Origin: Clostridia bacterium
GTDB taxonomy: Bacteria > Bacillota > Clostridia > RUG12999
DNA length: 64,000 nucleotides
Reading direction: 5' to 3'
Assembly (NCBI GenBank): GCA_022801925.1
Contig: JAAWTG010000002.1
Location: 62,001-126,000 of the forward strand
Shown here: positions 1 to 9,500 of the stretch, one piece after another
How positions within the stretch are numbered: position 1 is the stretch's first letter
Layout of the letters: the number at the start of each line of letters is the position of its first letter
Program-made: the position numbers and the translations under genes
The notes under the pieces: generated by a model
The model's input: only the letters and a program-made list of their open reading frames with translations
Told to the model about the DNA's origin: nothing
Database searches by the model: none

Positions 1-1671
1 GTGAAAGATATTGAAGAATTTGGTGACAGCAGCTTTTTCGTGATAGGCAGTGAAGAAGGCATGGTAATCGGTCAGGGTGCAGAGCCGGAGGGACTGACCT
101 ATCAGTCTTTGGAAAATGAATATGGTATTATATCAGGGAAATTAAATCGGGAAAAAGTGGCAATCAGCTACGTTTCAAGTAAAATTATTGACTGGAAGTA
201 TTTGGTTGTCACATCGCGCAAACAGATTTTAGGACCCATCAACCAGCTAAAATATGGATTTATTGTTGTTGTGCTGATTTGTCTGTTCATTGGCGGACTG
301 ATTGCAATTTATATTGCGAAGAAAAATTATTATCCCATCTCTCGGATTATGGAAAAACTGCGTGGACAAGTAGAGTGGAAGGGCGAAGGGGAAACGGATG
401 AATATGCGCTGATTAACCAGGCGCTGCAAAAGCTGGTAGACCAAAACACCATGCTCTCCGATGCGTTTTCCAAACAAAAAAATGTCTGGAGGCAGAACTT
501 TTTATATCGACTCTTAAAAGGGCGTAAAGACGAAACGTTGCCGGCGGAGTTGTCCATGGAAAAGCTGGGCATTTCATTTCACAGCGATACGTTTTGTGTT
601 GCTGTGTTTTGGATAAAAGATATTGGCGAATTGTTCCGCGGCGAGGATGTGTCTGAGGGGGAACGGGAGCAAGCGCTGCAATTGATTATTGATAATATTT
701 TATCGGAACTCCTGGAAGGGAAACAGACGGTCTACACGCTGGAGGTGGATAATATCCTCACTTGTCTTATCAATACGGCGGATAGTTCGGAGGACAGTTT
801 GGAAACGGCTGTGAAAGCGCTGAGTGAGACCAGCGACTATGTGGAAGAATATTTTCATATTACGGTTATGCCGGCAATCAGTAATATTGTGACAGGGCTT
901 GATATGGCAGCGGGTGCGTACCGTCAGGCGCTGGACGTGATGGAATATGAATCGGTCATGGGCAGCAAAACGCCTGTTATTTATCAGGAAATTGAACATT
1001 TATCCAATGCATTCTACTATTTTCCGCTGGAAAAGGAACAACAGCTTATGAATGCAGTCACCAGCGGAGAAGAAGAGGCGGCAAACAGAATTATTGAAGA
1101 AATTATCCATGAAAATTTTGAAAAAGAACACAAGCTTTCCGCCGCAATGGCAAAATGTTTGATATCGGATTTGATTAGCGCCATGATGAAGGCGATTCAT
1201 ATTTCGCATCCTTCCGAAGGGGAAGAACTGATGAAAAACGGCGCGTATATTGACCGGTTGATTCAGTGCGAAACGGTGCAGGACATGCAGGAGGTGGCAA
1301 GAACCCTGCTTCGCGAACTTTGCGGCTATGTGAATGAACAAAAACCAAAAACGAAAATCAATAAGCTGGCAGAAGAAATTGCAGCGTTTATCCAGCAGGA
1401 ATATACCAATCAAAGTATGAACATTTCCTATATTGCAGACCATTTCGGATTTACGCCATCGTATGTATCTAAGGTGTTTCGCGATTGGAGTCGCCAGTCG
1501 TTATTAGATTATATCAATGAAATCCGTGTGGATGCGGCAAAAGAGTTGATGCAGGATAAAAGCGTCATGGTGGGAGATGTGTCGGCAAAAGTTGGGTTTA
1601 CCAATGTGCGGACATTTACCAGAATTTTCAAAAAATATGTCGGCGTCACGCCCGGAAAATTTAAAGAATAA
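1..1671 (+). CDS. Membrane-bound AraC-family transcriptional regulator (5' partial)
   Basis: The reading frame is open from the first base, so the true start and most of an extracellular sensor lie outside the window. A membrane segment is visible at about residues 83-105 (FIVVVLICLFIGGLIAIYIA), followed by a cytoplasmic linker and, at about residues 455-556, an AraC-type double helix-turn-helix ending in the typical GFTNVRTFTRIFKKY/GVTPGKFKE pattern. This is the layout of one-component sensor regulators in Clostridia and Paenibacillus that respond to extracellular sugars and commonly sit beside LplA-like sugar transporters. A solute-binding protein gene follows about 500 bp downstream, which suggests local control of the glycan genes. 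The ligand cannot be read from the sequence. The DNA-binding assignment is firm; the target genes are inferred from position. Confidence 0.9.
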   Translation: MKDIEEFGDSSFFVIGSEEGMVIGQGAEPEGLTYQSLENEYGIISGKLNREKVAISYVSSKIIDWKYLVVTSRKQILGPINQLKYGFIVVVLICLFIGGLIAIYIAKKNYYPISRIMEKLRGQVEWKGEGETDEYALINQALQKLVDQNTMLSDAFSKQKNVWRQNFLYRLLKGRKDETLPAELSMEKLGISFHSDTFCVAVFWIKDIGELFRGEDVSEGEREQALQLIIDNILSELLEGKQTVYTLEVDNILTCLINTADSSEDSLETAVKALSETSDYVEEYFHITVMPAISNIVTGLDMAAGAYRQALDVMEYESVMGSKTPVIYQEIEHLSNAFYYFPLEKEQQLMNAVTSGEEEAANRIIEEIIHENFEKEHKLSAAMAKCLISDLISAMMKAIHISHPSEGEELMKNGAYIDRLIQCETVQDMQEVARTLLRELCGYVNEQKPKTKINKLAEEIAAFIQQEYTNQSMNISYIADHFGFTPSYVSKVFRDWSRQSLLDYINEIRVDAAKELMQDKSVMVGDVSAKVGFTNVRTFTRIFKKYVGVTPGKFKE

Positions 1672-1677
1672 ATACAG

Positions 1678-1730
1678 AGATAACAGAAAAAGACAGAAGA
1701 ATATAATTCTTCTGTCTTTTTCTGTTATCT
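1678..1730. terminator. Long perfect hairpin terminator
   Basis: A perfect 25-bp inverted repeat with a 3-nt loop begins 7 nt after the AraC stop codon. It is A-rich on the left arm and T-rich on the right, so it can end transcription in either direction. Confidence 0.85.
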
Positions 1731-1785
1731 GCAATTCTATATAAGATAGTTTGGTTCTCAAAAACGGAACAAAACTAGTTTCGGT

Positions 1786-1920
1786 CTATTGCTCGGTTTC
1801 AGGTTCCAGTATTCTGTCAATCATAGTAATCAACTCTGCCCTTGTAAGCCCATCGTATGGACGGAAATATCCGGAAGTGTCGCCCTGCATGGCGCAAGAA
1901 TATTCGACTCCCTTATGTCT
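1786..1920 (-). pseudogene. SLH-domain C-terminal remnant
   Basis: On the minus strand a frame reads KGVEYSCAMQGD, then GYFRPYDGLTRAELITMI, and stops at 1786. The FRP...LTRAE pattern is the hallmark end of an S-layer homology repeat. No complete upstream gene, signal peptide or other SLH repeat is attached, so this looks like the tail of a lost SLH protein gene. Part of it (1883-1922) recurs at 43749-43788. Confidence 0.6.
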
Positions 1921-2056
1921 AGTTTTGTCGAAATACAATAGAGGCAAAAGAGACGGTGAAGCGGAATAACAGACAATGCAAACCTACATAAATCCGCTAT
2001 TCTTGCGGTTTTATCCGGTGTTTATATTTTGTCACATACAGATGAAGTTTTGTCTA

Positions 2057-2086
2057 TTGTGAAAACGGGTGTACTTGTGCTATGAT
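2057..2086 (+). promoter_or_regulatory. Putative promoter of the solute-binding protein operon
   Basis: TTGTGA and TATGAT are spaced 18 nt apart, about 80 nt before the start of the lipoprotein gene. The -35 is only partly consensus. The rest of the 1923-2166 gap shows no gene. Confidence 0.45.
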
Positions 2087-2166
2087 AAAAACAGAGGATA
2101 GTCTGAGAAAGCCAAAATGACATTTTTACGATATTGCATATAGGGAGAATGACTGGAGGGAGTCAA

Positions 2167-3753
2167 ATGAAGAAACAATTGCAGCAAGGCGGAATTTGGT
2201 GTTTGGCAGTTTTACTGGCTGCGGCAAGCTTGAGTGGCTGCGGCAATCAAGAAAATCGTGGCGGTGTGTCGGCGGAGAATGAGGCGCGGTATCCTATTAA
2301 AACAGAGGAATCGCTGACGTATTGGTGCAAATATTATTCCACGGATTTTGGAGCCGATTTGGGTGCAACACCATTTGGTGAAGAACTGCAGAAAAAAACA
2401 GGTGTGAAAGTGAATTATATTCACCCGACGACCGGCAGTGAAAAAGAAGAAATGAACCTAATGCTGGCATCGCGGAATTTACCCGATATCATTGAACATT
2501 CTTGGGTTTCTTTTGACGGCGGTCCGGAGAAAGCAATGAAAGAGGAATATATCATTGATTTAACGGAGGTCATCAATCAAAATGCACCCAATTACCGGAA
2601 TTATCTGGATCAAAACCCCGATATTGAAAAAATGGTGAAAACAGATGATGGGAAACACTATGTGTTTGCATTTATCCGCGGCAGCGAATTGCTTACTGTG
2701 TCGCAGGGACCTATTATTCGTAAAGATTGGTTGGAGGACTTGGGACTGGAAGTACCGGAGACGATTGATGAATGGGAAACAATGCTGCGGCGGTTTCGAG
2801 ACGAGAAAGGCGCACAGGCGCCGCTGAGTTATGATTTTTCGATAGGGCTTGGTGGAAAGTTTTTGGTCGGCAGCTATGGCGTCAAAAACAGTTTTTATCA
2901 AGAGAACGGCAGTGTAAAATATGGGCCCATTCAGCAGGGATATAAAGATTTTATCATGAAACTGCGGCAATGGTATCAGGAGGGGTTATTGGATCCCAGC
3001 TTTGCTAATGTGGATAGGGATATGACGGAAAGTAATATGCTCAATGGAAGAACCGGCGCGACTTATGGATATGGCGGCGGCAGCATTGGAACATGGATGA
3101 CACATAAAAAAGACGGAGATGCGTTTGATTTGGTCGGCGCGCCTTACCCCACTTTAAATAAAGGAGAAAAACCGATGTTCGGACAGCGGGAAGGGCGTTA
3201 CGTTTCCTATGGTTCGGCAGCAATTACCACTTCCTGCAAAAATGTTCCGTTGGCGGCGCAGTTTTTAGATTATGGATATTCTCAGGAAGGGCGTATCACA
3301 ATGAATTTTGGTATTGAAGACGTGAGTTACCGAATGGAGGAGGGAAATCCTGTTTATACGGATTTGATTACGCATAATCCGGAAGGGAAATCCATTTCCC
3401 AAATGTTCAAGGGATATATCAGGGAGGGGTATGGGCCATACATACAAGACGAACGGTATTTAAAACAATACTATACTTTGCCGCAGCAGTGGCAGGCAAT
3501 CAAACGCTGGGCAGATACCAATACGGTATTGTATGATATGCCACCCATCACCTGCACAGCGGAGGAAAGCGAAGAATTCAGTAAGATTATGGCGCAGGTA
3601 ACGCCTTACCAAACGCAGATACTGAGAGAATTCATCATGGGAGCGCAGCCGGTAGAAGCGTTTGATGATTATGTTGCGACAATTCAGTCCATGGGCATTG
3701 ACAGAGCAATTGAAATTAATCAGGCGGCGCTCAAACGGTATTATAATCGGTAA
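2167..3753 (+). CDS. Extracellular solute-binding lipoprotein, LplA-like (ABC sugar transporter)
   Basis: I start the gene at ATG 2167, preceded by GGAGGG at good spacing, and not at the in-frame TTG 33 nt upstream. The 528-residue product opens with a lipoprotein signal: KKQ, a hydrophobic stretch, then the lipobox LSGC, so the mature protein would be lipid-anchored outside the membrane. The remainder matches family 1 (LplA-type) solute-binding proteins of carbohydrate ABC importers, typical at about 500-550 residues. No permease or ATPase gene is in the window, so those may lie left of it or elsewhere. The next gene follows after 21 nt, suggesting co-transcription with the SLH proteins and a role in capturing oligosaccharides released by the surface lyase. 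The substrate is not determined by sequence alone. Confidence 0.85.
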   Translation: MKKQLQQGGIWCLAVLLAAASLSGCGNQENRGGVSAENEARYPIKTEESLTYWCKYYSTDFGADLGATPFGEELQKKTGVKVNYIHPTTGSEKEEMNLMLASRNLPDIIEHSWVSFDGGPEKAMKEEYIIDLTEVINQNAPNYRNYLDQNPDIEKMVKTDDGKHYVFAFIRGSELLTVSQGPIIRKDWLEDLGLEVPETIDEWETMLRRFRDEKGAQAPLSYDFSIGLGGKFLVGSYGVKNSFYQENGSVKYGPIQQGYKDFIMKLRQWYQEGLLDPSFANVDRDMTESNMLNGRTGATYGYGGGSIGTWMTHKKDGDAFDLVGAPYPTLNKGEKPMFGQREGRYVSYGSAAITTSCKNVPLAAQFLDYGYSQEGRITMNFGIEDVSYRMEEGNPVYTDLITHNPEGKSISQMFKGYIREGYGPYIQDERYLKQYYTLPQQWQAIKRWADTNTVLYDMPPITCTAEESEEFSKIMAQVTPYQTQILREFIMGAQPVEAFDDYVATIQSMGIDRAIEINQAALKRYYNR

Positions 3754-3774
3754 AAAGAGAGGGAGGAAAAAAGG

Positions 3775-6495
3775 ATGCAAAAAAAGATGAAACGGTCAAG
3801 AATTGCAGTGTGGGGACTGCTTATGAGTCTGCTTCTCTGCGCATTTTCGGGCATGACAGTGGGCGCGCAGTCTTTGGGCAGCAAGCAATTGTTGGATTTG
3901 CAAGCATTTGGTATTGTTGAGGGAAATGAACAGGGCGACTTGCAGCTAGAAGAAATGATTACACGTGCGGAGTTTTGCAAAGTGCTTGCGAGATTGGCGC
4001 GGATAGACCAGATAGGCGGCGTTATCCCAAGCCAGTTTCCTGATGTGCCGGCAAACCATTGGGCGGCGGGCTATATTGAAATGATGGTCTCGATGGGAAT
4101 TGTGAGCGGATATCCGGATGGGAATTTTTATCCGGACGTGCCGGTGGAATATGCGGAAGCGGTTTGTATGCTGGTTCGGATGCTTGGTTATGGGCAGGCG
4201 GCGGAGCAACTTGGCGGATATCCGCTGGGATATGTCACGCAAGGCGGGTCTCTGGGACTGCTGAAAAATGTAAATGGGAAAAATGAAACACCACTCACAC
4301 GCGAAGCGGCGTTTATTTTGGTGTATAATGCGTTGGATATTGAACGTTTGGTCTACACCGGTATGAGCGGAGCGGGAAACTATCAAATGGAAAAAGGCGA
4401 TACCTACCGTACTATTTTGATGGGGTATGGGGAAGATGAATTGATTCGGCTAAGTGGTGTCATCACAGGAACCTATGACACTTGGCTTGTGAAACCAAAT
4501 CAGCATATTGAGCCGTATCAAGTGGAACTCGACGGCGTAACGCTGGATATGGGGACGACGGATGCAGCGGACTATCTGGGGCAGAAGGTAGACCTTTTCG
4601 TGCAAGAAGATGAAAACAGCGGACGCTATGTGATTCGTTCCATTGTCCCCAGCCGTACCAATGTTATTTTGGAAACGGAAGTTGACGATATCATTAGTTT
4701 GGATACGTCTAAAATAGAATATGAAAACAAAGAGGGACAGAAGATTCGCGAAAGCATTGCAGCAGACCCTACCATTGTTTATAATGGTCTGTTTGTGCGC
4801 AGTTGGGAAGAAATAGACTTATCCTCCATGCAGGACGGTTCCATCAAAATGATTAGCAACGATGGTTCGGGCGTTTTTAATGTTGTTTTTGTGAATGAGT
4901 ATGAAAGTTTTGTGGTAGAGAGCGTCCGTACAGACAGCAGCCGCATCAATTTTATCGGCGACCAGCGTTTTCAAGGTCAGCGCGGCGTTTTGCTTCAGGA
5001 CGAGGACAACGACGATTTGAAAGCAACGCTAATGGATGCAAATGGAAATGAGATGAAACTGGAGGACGTAAAAAAGGACGATGTTGTGAGCATTTTTGCC
5101 GGCAGCGATGGGAATTTGATTCGCCTTTATGTAAACAGTAAGACGTTTAGCGGAACTGTAGAGGAAGTAAACAGTGAGGACGGAATCGTTGTGGTAGACG
5201 GACAATCCTATGATTTGGAGAAAAAAGCATATACCGGTTCCAAAGATATCTCCGCCATTATGGGCAAAGAAATCAAAGCATATCTCAACTTTGACGGAAA
5301 AATTGCGTATTGGAAAGAGGGAAATGACGCTAATAGCTATGGCGCAGTGGTAGAACTGTCCGCCGGTGGATTTGAAAAAGCGAGTGCGAAATTAGTGGTT
5401 GGCGATGTCCTGCTGGATACGGTGGAAGAAGCGGGTGATGATTATAGCAATGATGTGCCAGCGATTACCGCGCAGAACAAAGACATTCTCGTTTTGGATT
5501 TTGCAGCCAGAGTACGCTTTGATGGTGTAAGTTATACCGGAGCGGAGGCGGTCGGTAAATTACAGGAAAAAATGGGGCTGACGATAAAAGGGTATCCTGT
5601 GATGTATAAACTGAATGCGGAGGGAAAAATCAGGGAAATCAACACACCGGATAAGGTTGGAACGTATGAACTCGGTTCCGCACATGAAAAGGTATACAAT
5701 GCGCATGAAAAGACCTTCGGAAAAACCTCTGGTGGTGCGTTTGGCATTGAAAACAGCACTGTGGCAATTTGTGTGCCGGATCCGGATCCGAAAAAGAAAC
5801 AAGTCTCTTGTGATGAAGATTATCTTGCGCCTGTGGATTTGAACAACAACCAAAGCTATAAAGTGGAAGGATTTGAGTTTGACGAAGATACCAAGAGCGT
5901 GAAACTGATTGTGATAACCACAGAATTAGACCACACATCAACCGGTCATGTAACCTCGTCCAATAAGGTGGGAGTGGTATATGGTTCCTCCTATATCGCG
6001 AGTGAAGATGGCGACCAGATTCAAGTGGTTCACATGGTGACGGATAAAGGGGAACAGAAAATGGAGGTTTCCAACAGCACCACTAGTACGAGCAATTTCA
6101 AAGCGCTCAAACCGGGTCAGTTAATTCTCTATTCGCTGGACAATGAGGACAGATTGGACGGATATTCCCTTGTAGAGTCCGTTGACCCTGTGCCGGATCA
6201 TCGCTACAGTCAGGGAACGGATTTGGAATTGTTTATCGGTAAAATTCAGGATGTTTCTTATAACGAAGTGTCCGAGGAATTAAACCGCCGCGTGGATATT
6301 TTAACCATGACAACAAACTACGGCGCAGTACAAAATTATGAGGTGCAAAAGAGAAGCAGCCAGCCGGTTTATATCTATGACACAATAGAGAAAAAGGCGC
6401 ATCTGGGCAGCCATGAAGATTTTCTGTCAACCCATCAGGTTGCGCTGGTATATGTATCCTATAACAAAGTCAAAGCGGTTGTCATTGTGAAATAA
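3775..6495 (+). CDS. Secreted SLH-domain surface protein, function of large C-terminal region unknown
   Basis: The 906-residue protein starts at ATG 3775 behind a strong GGGAGG site. It has a signal peptide (basic start, hydrophobic core, cleavage near VGA-QS). Three SLH repeats fill about residues 40-195: LQAFGIVEG...MITRAEF, then FPDVPANHWAAGYIE...GIVSGYPDGNFYPDV, then a divergent third ending in PLTREAAFILVYNAL. These bind secondary cell-wall polymer and hold the protein in the S-layer. From residue 200 to the end there are many short beta-rich segments rich in D, V and G (for example SGVITGTYD, SGTVEEVNSEDGIVVVDG), resembling S-layer scaffold proteins. I recognise no catalytic motif. N-terminal SLH placement differs from the two following genes, where SLH repeats are C-terminal. 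It may be a structural or docking component of the surface complex. Confidence 0.85.
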   Translation: MQKKMKRSRIAVWGLLMSLLLCAFSGMTVGAQSLGSKQLLDLQAFGIVEGNEQGDLQLEEMITRAEFCKVLARLARIDQIGGVIPSQFPDVPANHWAAGYIEMMVSMGIVSGYPDGNFYPDVPVEYAEAVCMLVRMLGYGQAAEQLGGYPLGYVTQGGSLGLLKNVNGKNETPLTREAAFILVYNALDIERLVYTGMSGAGNYQMEKGDTYRTILMGYGEDELIRLSGVITGTYDTWLVKPNQHIEPYQVELDGVTLDMGTTDAADYLGQKVDLFVQEDENSGRYVIRSIVPSRTNVILETEVDDIISLDTSKIEYENKEGQKIRESIAADPTIVYNGLFVRSWEEIDLSSMQDGSIKMISNDGSGVFNVVFVNEYESFVVESVRTDSSRINFIGDQRFQGQRGVLLQDEDNDDLKATLMDANGNEMKLEDVKKDDVVSIFAGSDGNLIRLYVNSKTFSGTVEEVNSEDGIVVVDGQSYDLEKKAYTGSKDISAIMGKEIKAYLNFDGKIAYWKEGNDANSYGAVVELSAGGFEKASAKLVVGDVLLDTVEEAGDDYSNDVPAITAQNKDILVLDFAARVRFDGVSYTGAEAVGKLQEKMGLTIKGYPVMYKLNAEGKIREINTPDKVGTYELGSAHEKVYNAHEKTFGKTSGGAFGIENSTVAICVPDPDPKKKQVSCDEDYLAPVDLNNNQSYKVEGFEFDEDTKSVKLIVITTELDHTSTGHVTSSNKVGVVYGSSYIASEDGDQIQVVHMVTDKGEQKMEVSNSTTSTSNFKALKPGQLILYSLDNEDRLDGYSLVESVDPVPDHRYSQGTDLELFIGKIQDVSYNEVSEELNRRVDILTMTTNYGAVQNYEVQKRSSQPVYIYDTIEKKAHLGSHEDFLSTHQVALVYVSYNKVKAVVIVK

Positions 6496-6520
6496 TAGGA
6501 GTAGAGGAGGAAAAGAGACA

Positions 6521-9500
6521 ATGAAAAAGAAATGTTTCAGTCTGTTGCTCGTGGTTTCAATGGTTTTGACCGCACTGCCGGTGGCATTTGCAGCAGGACC
6601 ATATACGCCGGCAACTGATACGGCTGCGCCGGAAACCACATATATAGAAGAAGAACTGACAAACGAATATTATGCATTGCCAAACCATGAGAATTTATTA
6701 AATGGTATTATGCATCCGACAGATGACTTGGAATATATCGTTTCAAGTACGGCAGACACTAGAGAAAAATGTACGAAAAACTACTTGAGCGATACATTTC
6801 CTTATATAAAACTGGGGATTTCTGGTTCTATGACTTCAGCAGCAATGATGAATAAGCTGGGGTTAGAAAAATTATTTTCCTATCCCAGCAATCCGGAAGA
6901 AGTAACGTCAAAACAATTGCAGCTGAATTATTCTTTGACGAATAACCAACCAATTTATTTTGCGTTTGACTTGGCACATGCCGATGAAAAAAAGCAGGTG
7001 GGTTCAGGAACGCCGAAATATTTTAACCGTGTTTCTATTGCGGGATCCAGTGGAAATCATAATCCGACGACCAAAAACAGATGGAATTATATTGATGAAT
7101 GGAAATTGAATATCACCGATGACGCGGATAAGTTTGTGGGAACAACCAGTGAGCGCCCGGGTGCAGAAACGGCAAATACGGTTGAAAATTGGAAAACAAT
7201 TTATCAAAATAATACAGGGGAAAACATTTGGGATAAGGCTGGGACAGTAAAAATAAACAGCATTATGAAATCCAGATATCTCATGTTGGAAGTGGACAAT
7301 GTCACATGCGAGGCAAACGGAGCAACATCTTCTTTAGCGCAATCTAATTTCCGTTTCACCGGCTTTCAAGTCTATCTGGAAGATGTTGTTGCAAAAGACA
7401 GCGGATATACATTGAATGCCAGAGAAAAAACAGTTGTGCTGGAAGATAATCCGGCAGTATCGGCGTTCTTAAACAACCTGGAACTACAGGACGCAAATCT
7501 GCAAGCAGGCGTTTTCACAGACACCGCAGCGTCCACAGAGAAAACAGGCAATGTTGCAAATGGCAATTATCTGATTACTTATTTTGAAAACGACGGCGCA
7601 AAAGAAATCGTCAGCGTTTATGCTATCACAGCGCCGCAAACGCAGGAACCCGAAGAAACACCAACAGCGACGCCAACATCTACACCAACAGCGACGCCAA
7701 CACCAACGCCAACGCAGCCGCCGGCAACGTCAAATGACCATGCATTTACGCCTGATTCAGAGGGAATGCCCGCAACCAATTATGTGTCTGAAGAATTAAC
7801 AGACAGTTATTACACGATTCCTACCTATCATGACTTGCTGCATCATATCATTCAGCCATCGGACAATGCAAAATATATGAATCCATCGGAAAGTTCACCG
7901 GCGGCATTGATAAATTATCCTTATATTAAGGTGGGCGGCGGAAGAGCGGAACTGTTTAACAACAAAATTTCCTCGGGAAGTGATTTGACCGCAATTTTTC
8001 AGAACTTGCCCGGTAAAAAACTACAATTGAATTTTCCAACAGGTATGGCACCCATCTATTTTGCCTTTGACCTTGCACATGAAGAGGTAAAAGCTGGACA
8101 GGAAGGACAGCCGAAATATTTTAACCGTGTTTCCGTGGCGGGACATAAAGACAATGCGACGAACGGTTCCAAACAACCCTATATTTCGGATTGGAAACTA
8201 AATATCAGCAATACGGAAAGTGCTTTTGTAGAAGCGACTACAGCAGACGCTGCTTCAGCGGCAATTACCAATCCGGCATGGAAAACCATTTATGCAGCGA
8301 CGGCGGATGAAACGATATGCGGAGAGGCGGCTACTGTAAAAACGGACAGCATTATTCAGTCCCGCTACCTTATGGTAGAAATGGGCAAATTTAACTTCAA
8401 AGTGGGCAGTACGCCGACAAACTTGCGTTTAACTGGTTTTCAGGTCTATTTGGAAGATATTGTGTCGAATGACGGGAACTATGTTGTAGACGCAAAATCC
8501 AAATTACTGAAATTGACGGATGGATCTAATCTTCCTACTGTTACGGATTTTCTCGGCAAATTTACGTTGCAAGACGCAAAACTGCACATGGGCGTCTTTT
8601 CTGATGCGGCAGGACAGACGGAAAAACAGGCTTCTGCACAAATTGAGCCGGGACAGGATTGTTTGATTACTTATTTTGGCGAAGGAGCAAGCAAAGAAAT
8701 TGTCAGCGTTTATGATATTAACTTTCCGGTACCACGCGTGGAAAACGTTGTGATAAACGCAGCGGCAGGAACAGATGTGGGCGATGAAGTGTCGCTTACC
8801 TATCAATTCCAAGACTGTGATACGGCGGCAGGGCATACAGACCAGAGTGTCATTCAGTGGTATGCAGACGGCGCGCTGATTGACGGCGCGACCGGAACGA
8901 AATATACACTGCGCACGGAGGATATCGGTAAGAATATCACGGCAGAAGTGATTCCAAACTGCGGCGCATTCCAAGGGAAAACCGTAGCAAGCGCCGCTCC
9001 GTCAGCGACAATAAAAAGAATTGTGGTTGGCAATCTAATGCCGGGGGCAAGTGTGACAGAGGTGGAAAATTGCGAAGCGGAAGCAATCTCTTCCATGCTG
9101 AAAGGGTTTGCGGCAGATACCGGCACGGTGAATGCGGCTGCAAACACCATACGGCTGCGCGCAAAATTGGGCGATAGCCGTTGGGTAACCAGTTTTCATC
9201 TGGCGACAACTGTAAGTGATAAAATGACAGGCTATGAAATTGTTGGCTATTTGAACGGTGCAGCGGTGCCGGTGGACTCGTCTGCAGCAAGCGGCGGCGG
9301 AACCGTTTCAAAACAACTGGCAACGCCTTGCTGTATCGATGAAATCGAGGTGAAAGTGCAGTCTGCCGGAGACGGCGTACAAAAATTGGGCGTTGAACGT
9401 TTTGAAATTTTCAGCAATTTGACAGATGCGCTGGCAGTGAGCCTTGATAAACAAAATTTGACGATTCCGGACGCGAACGCAGTGGTAAGCGATTTGACGC

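Noticed and set aside
1751-1969. A 72-codon plus-strand frame
   Set aside because: The minus strand of the same region carries a recognisable SLH ending; the plus frame has no ribosome site or family pattern.
2134-2166. An upstream TTG start for the lipoprotein gene
   Set aside because: The ATG at 2167 has a GGAGGG site at correct spacing and gives a normal lipoprotein signal; the extension would precede it with a charged, unlikely leader.
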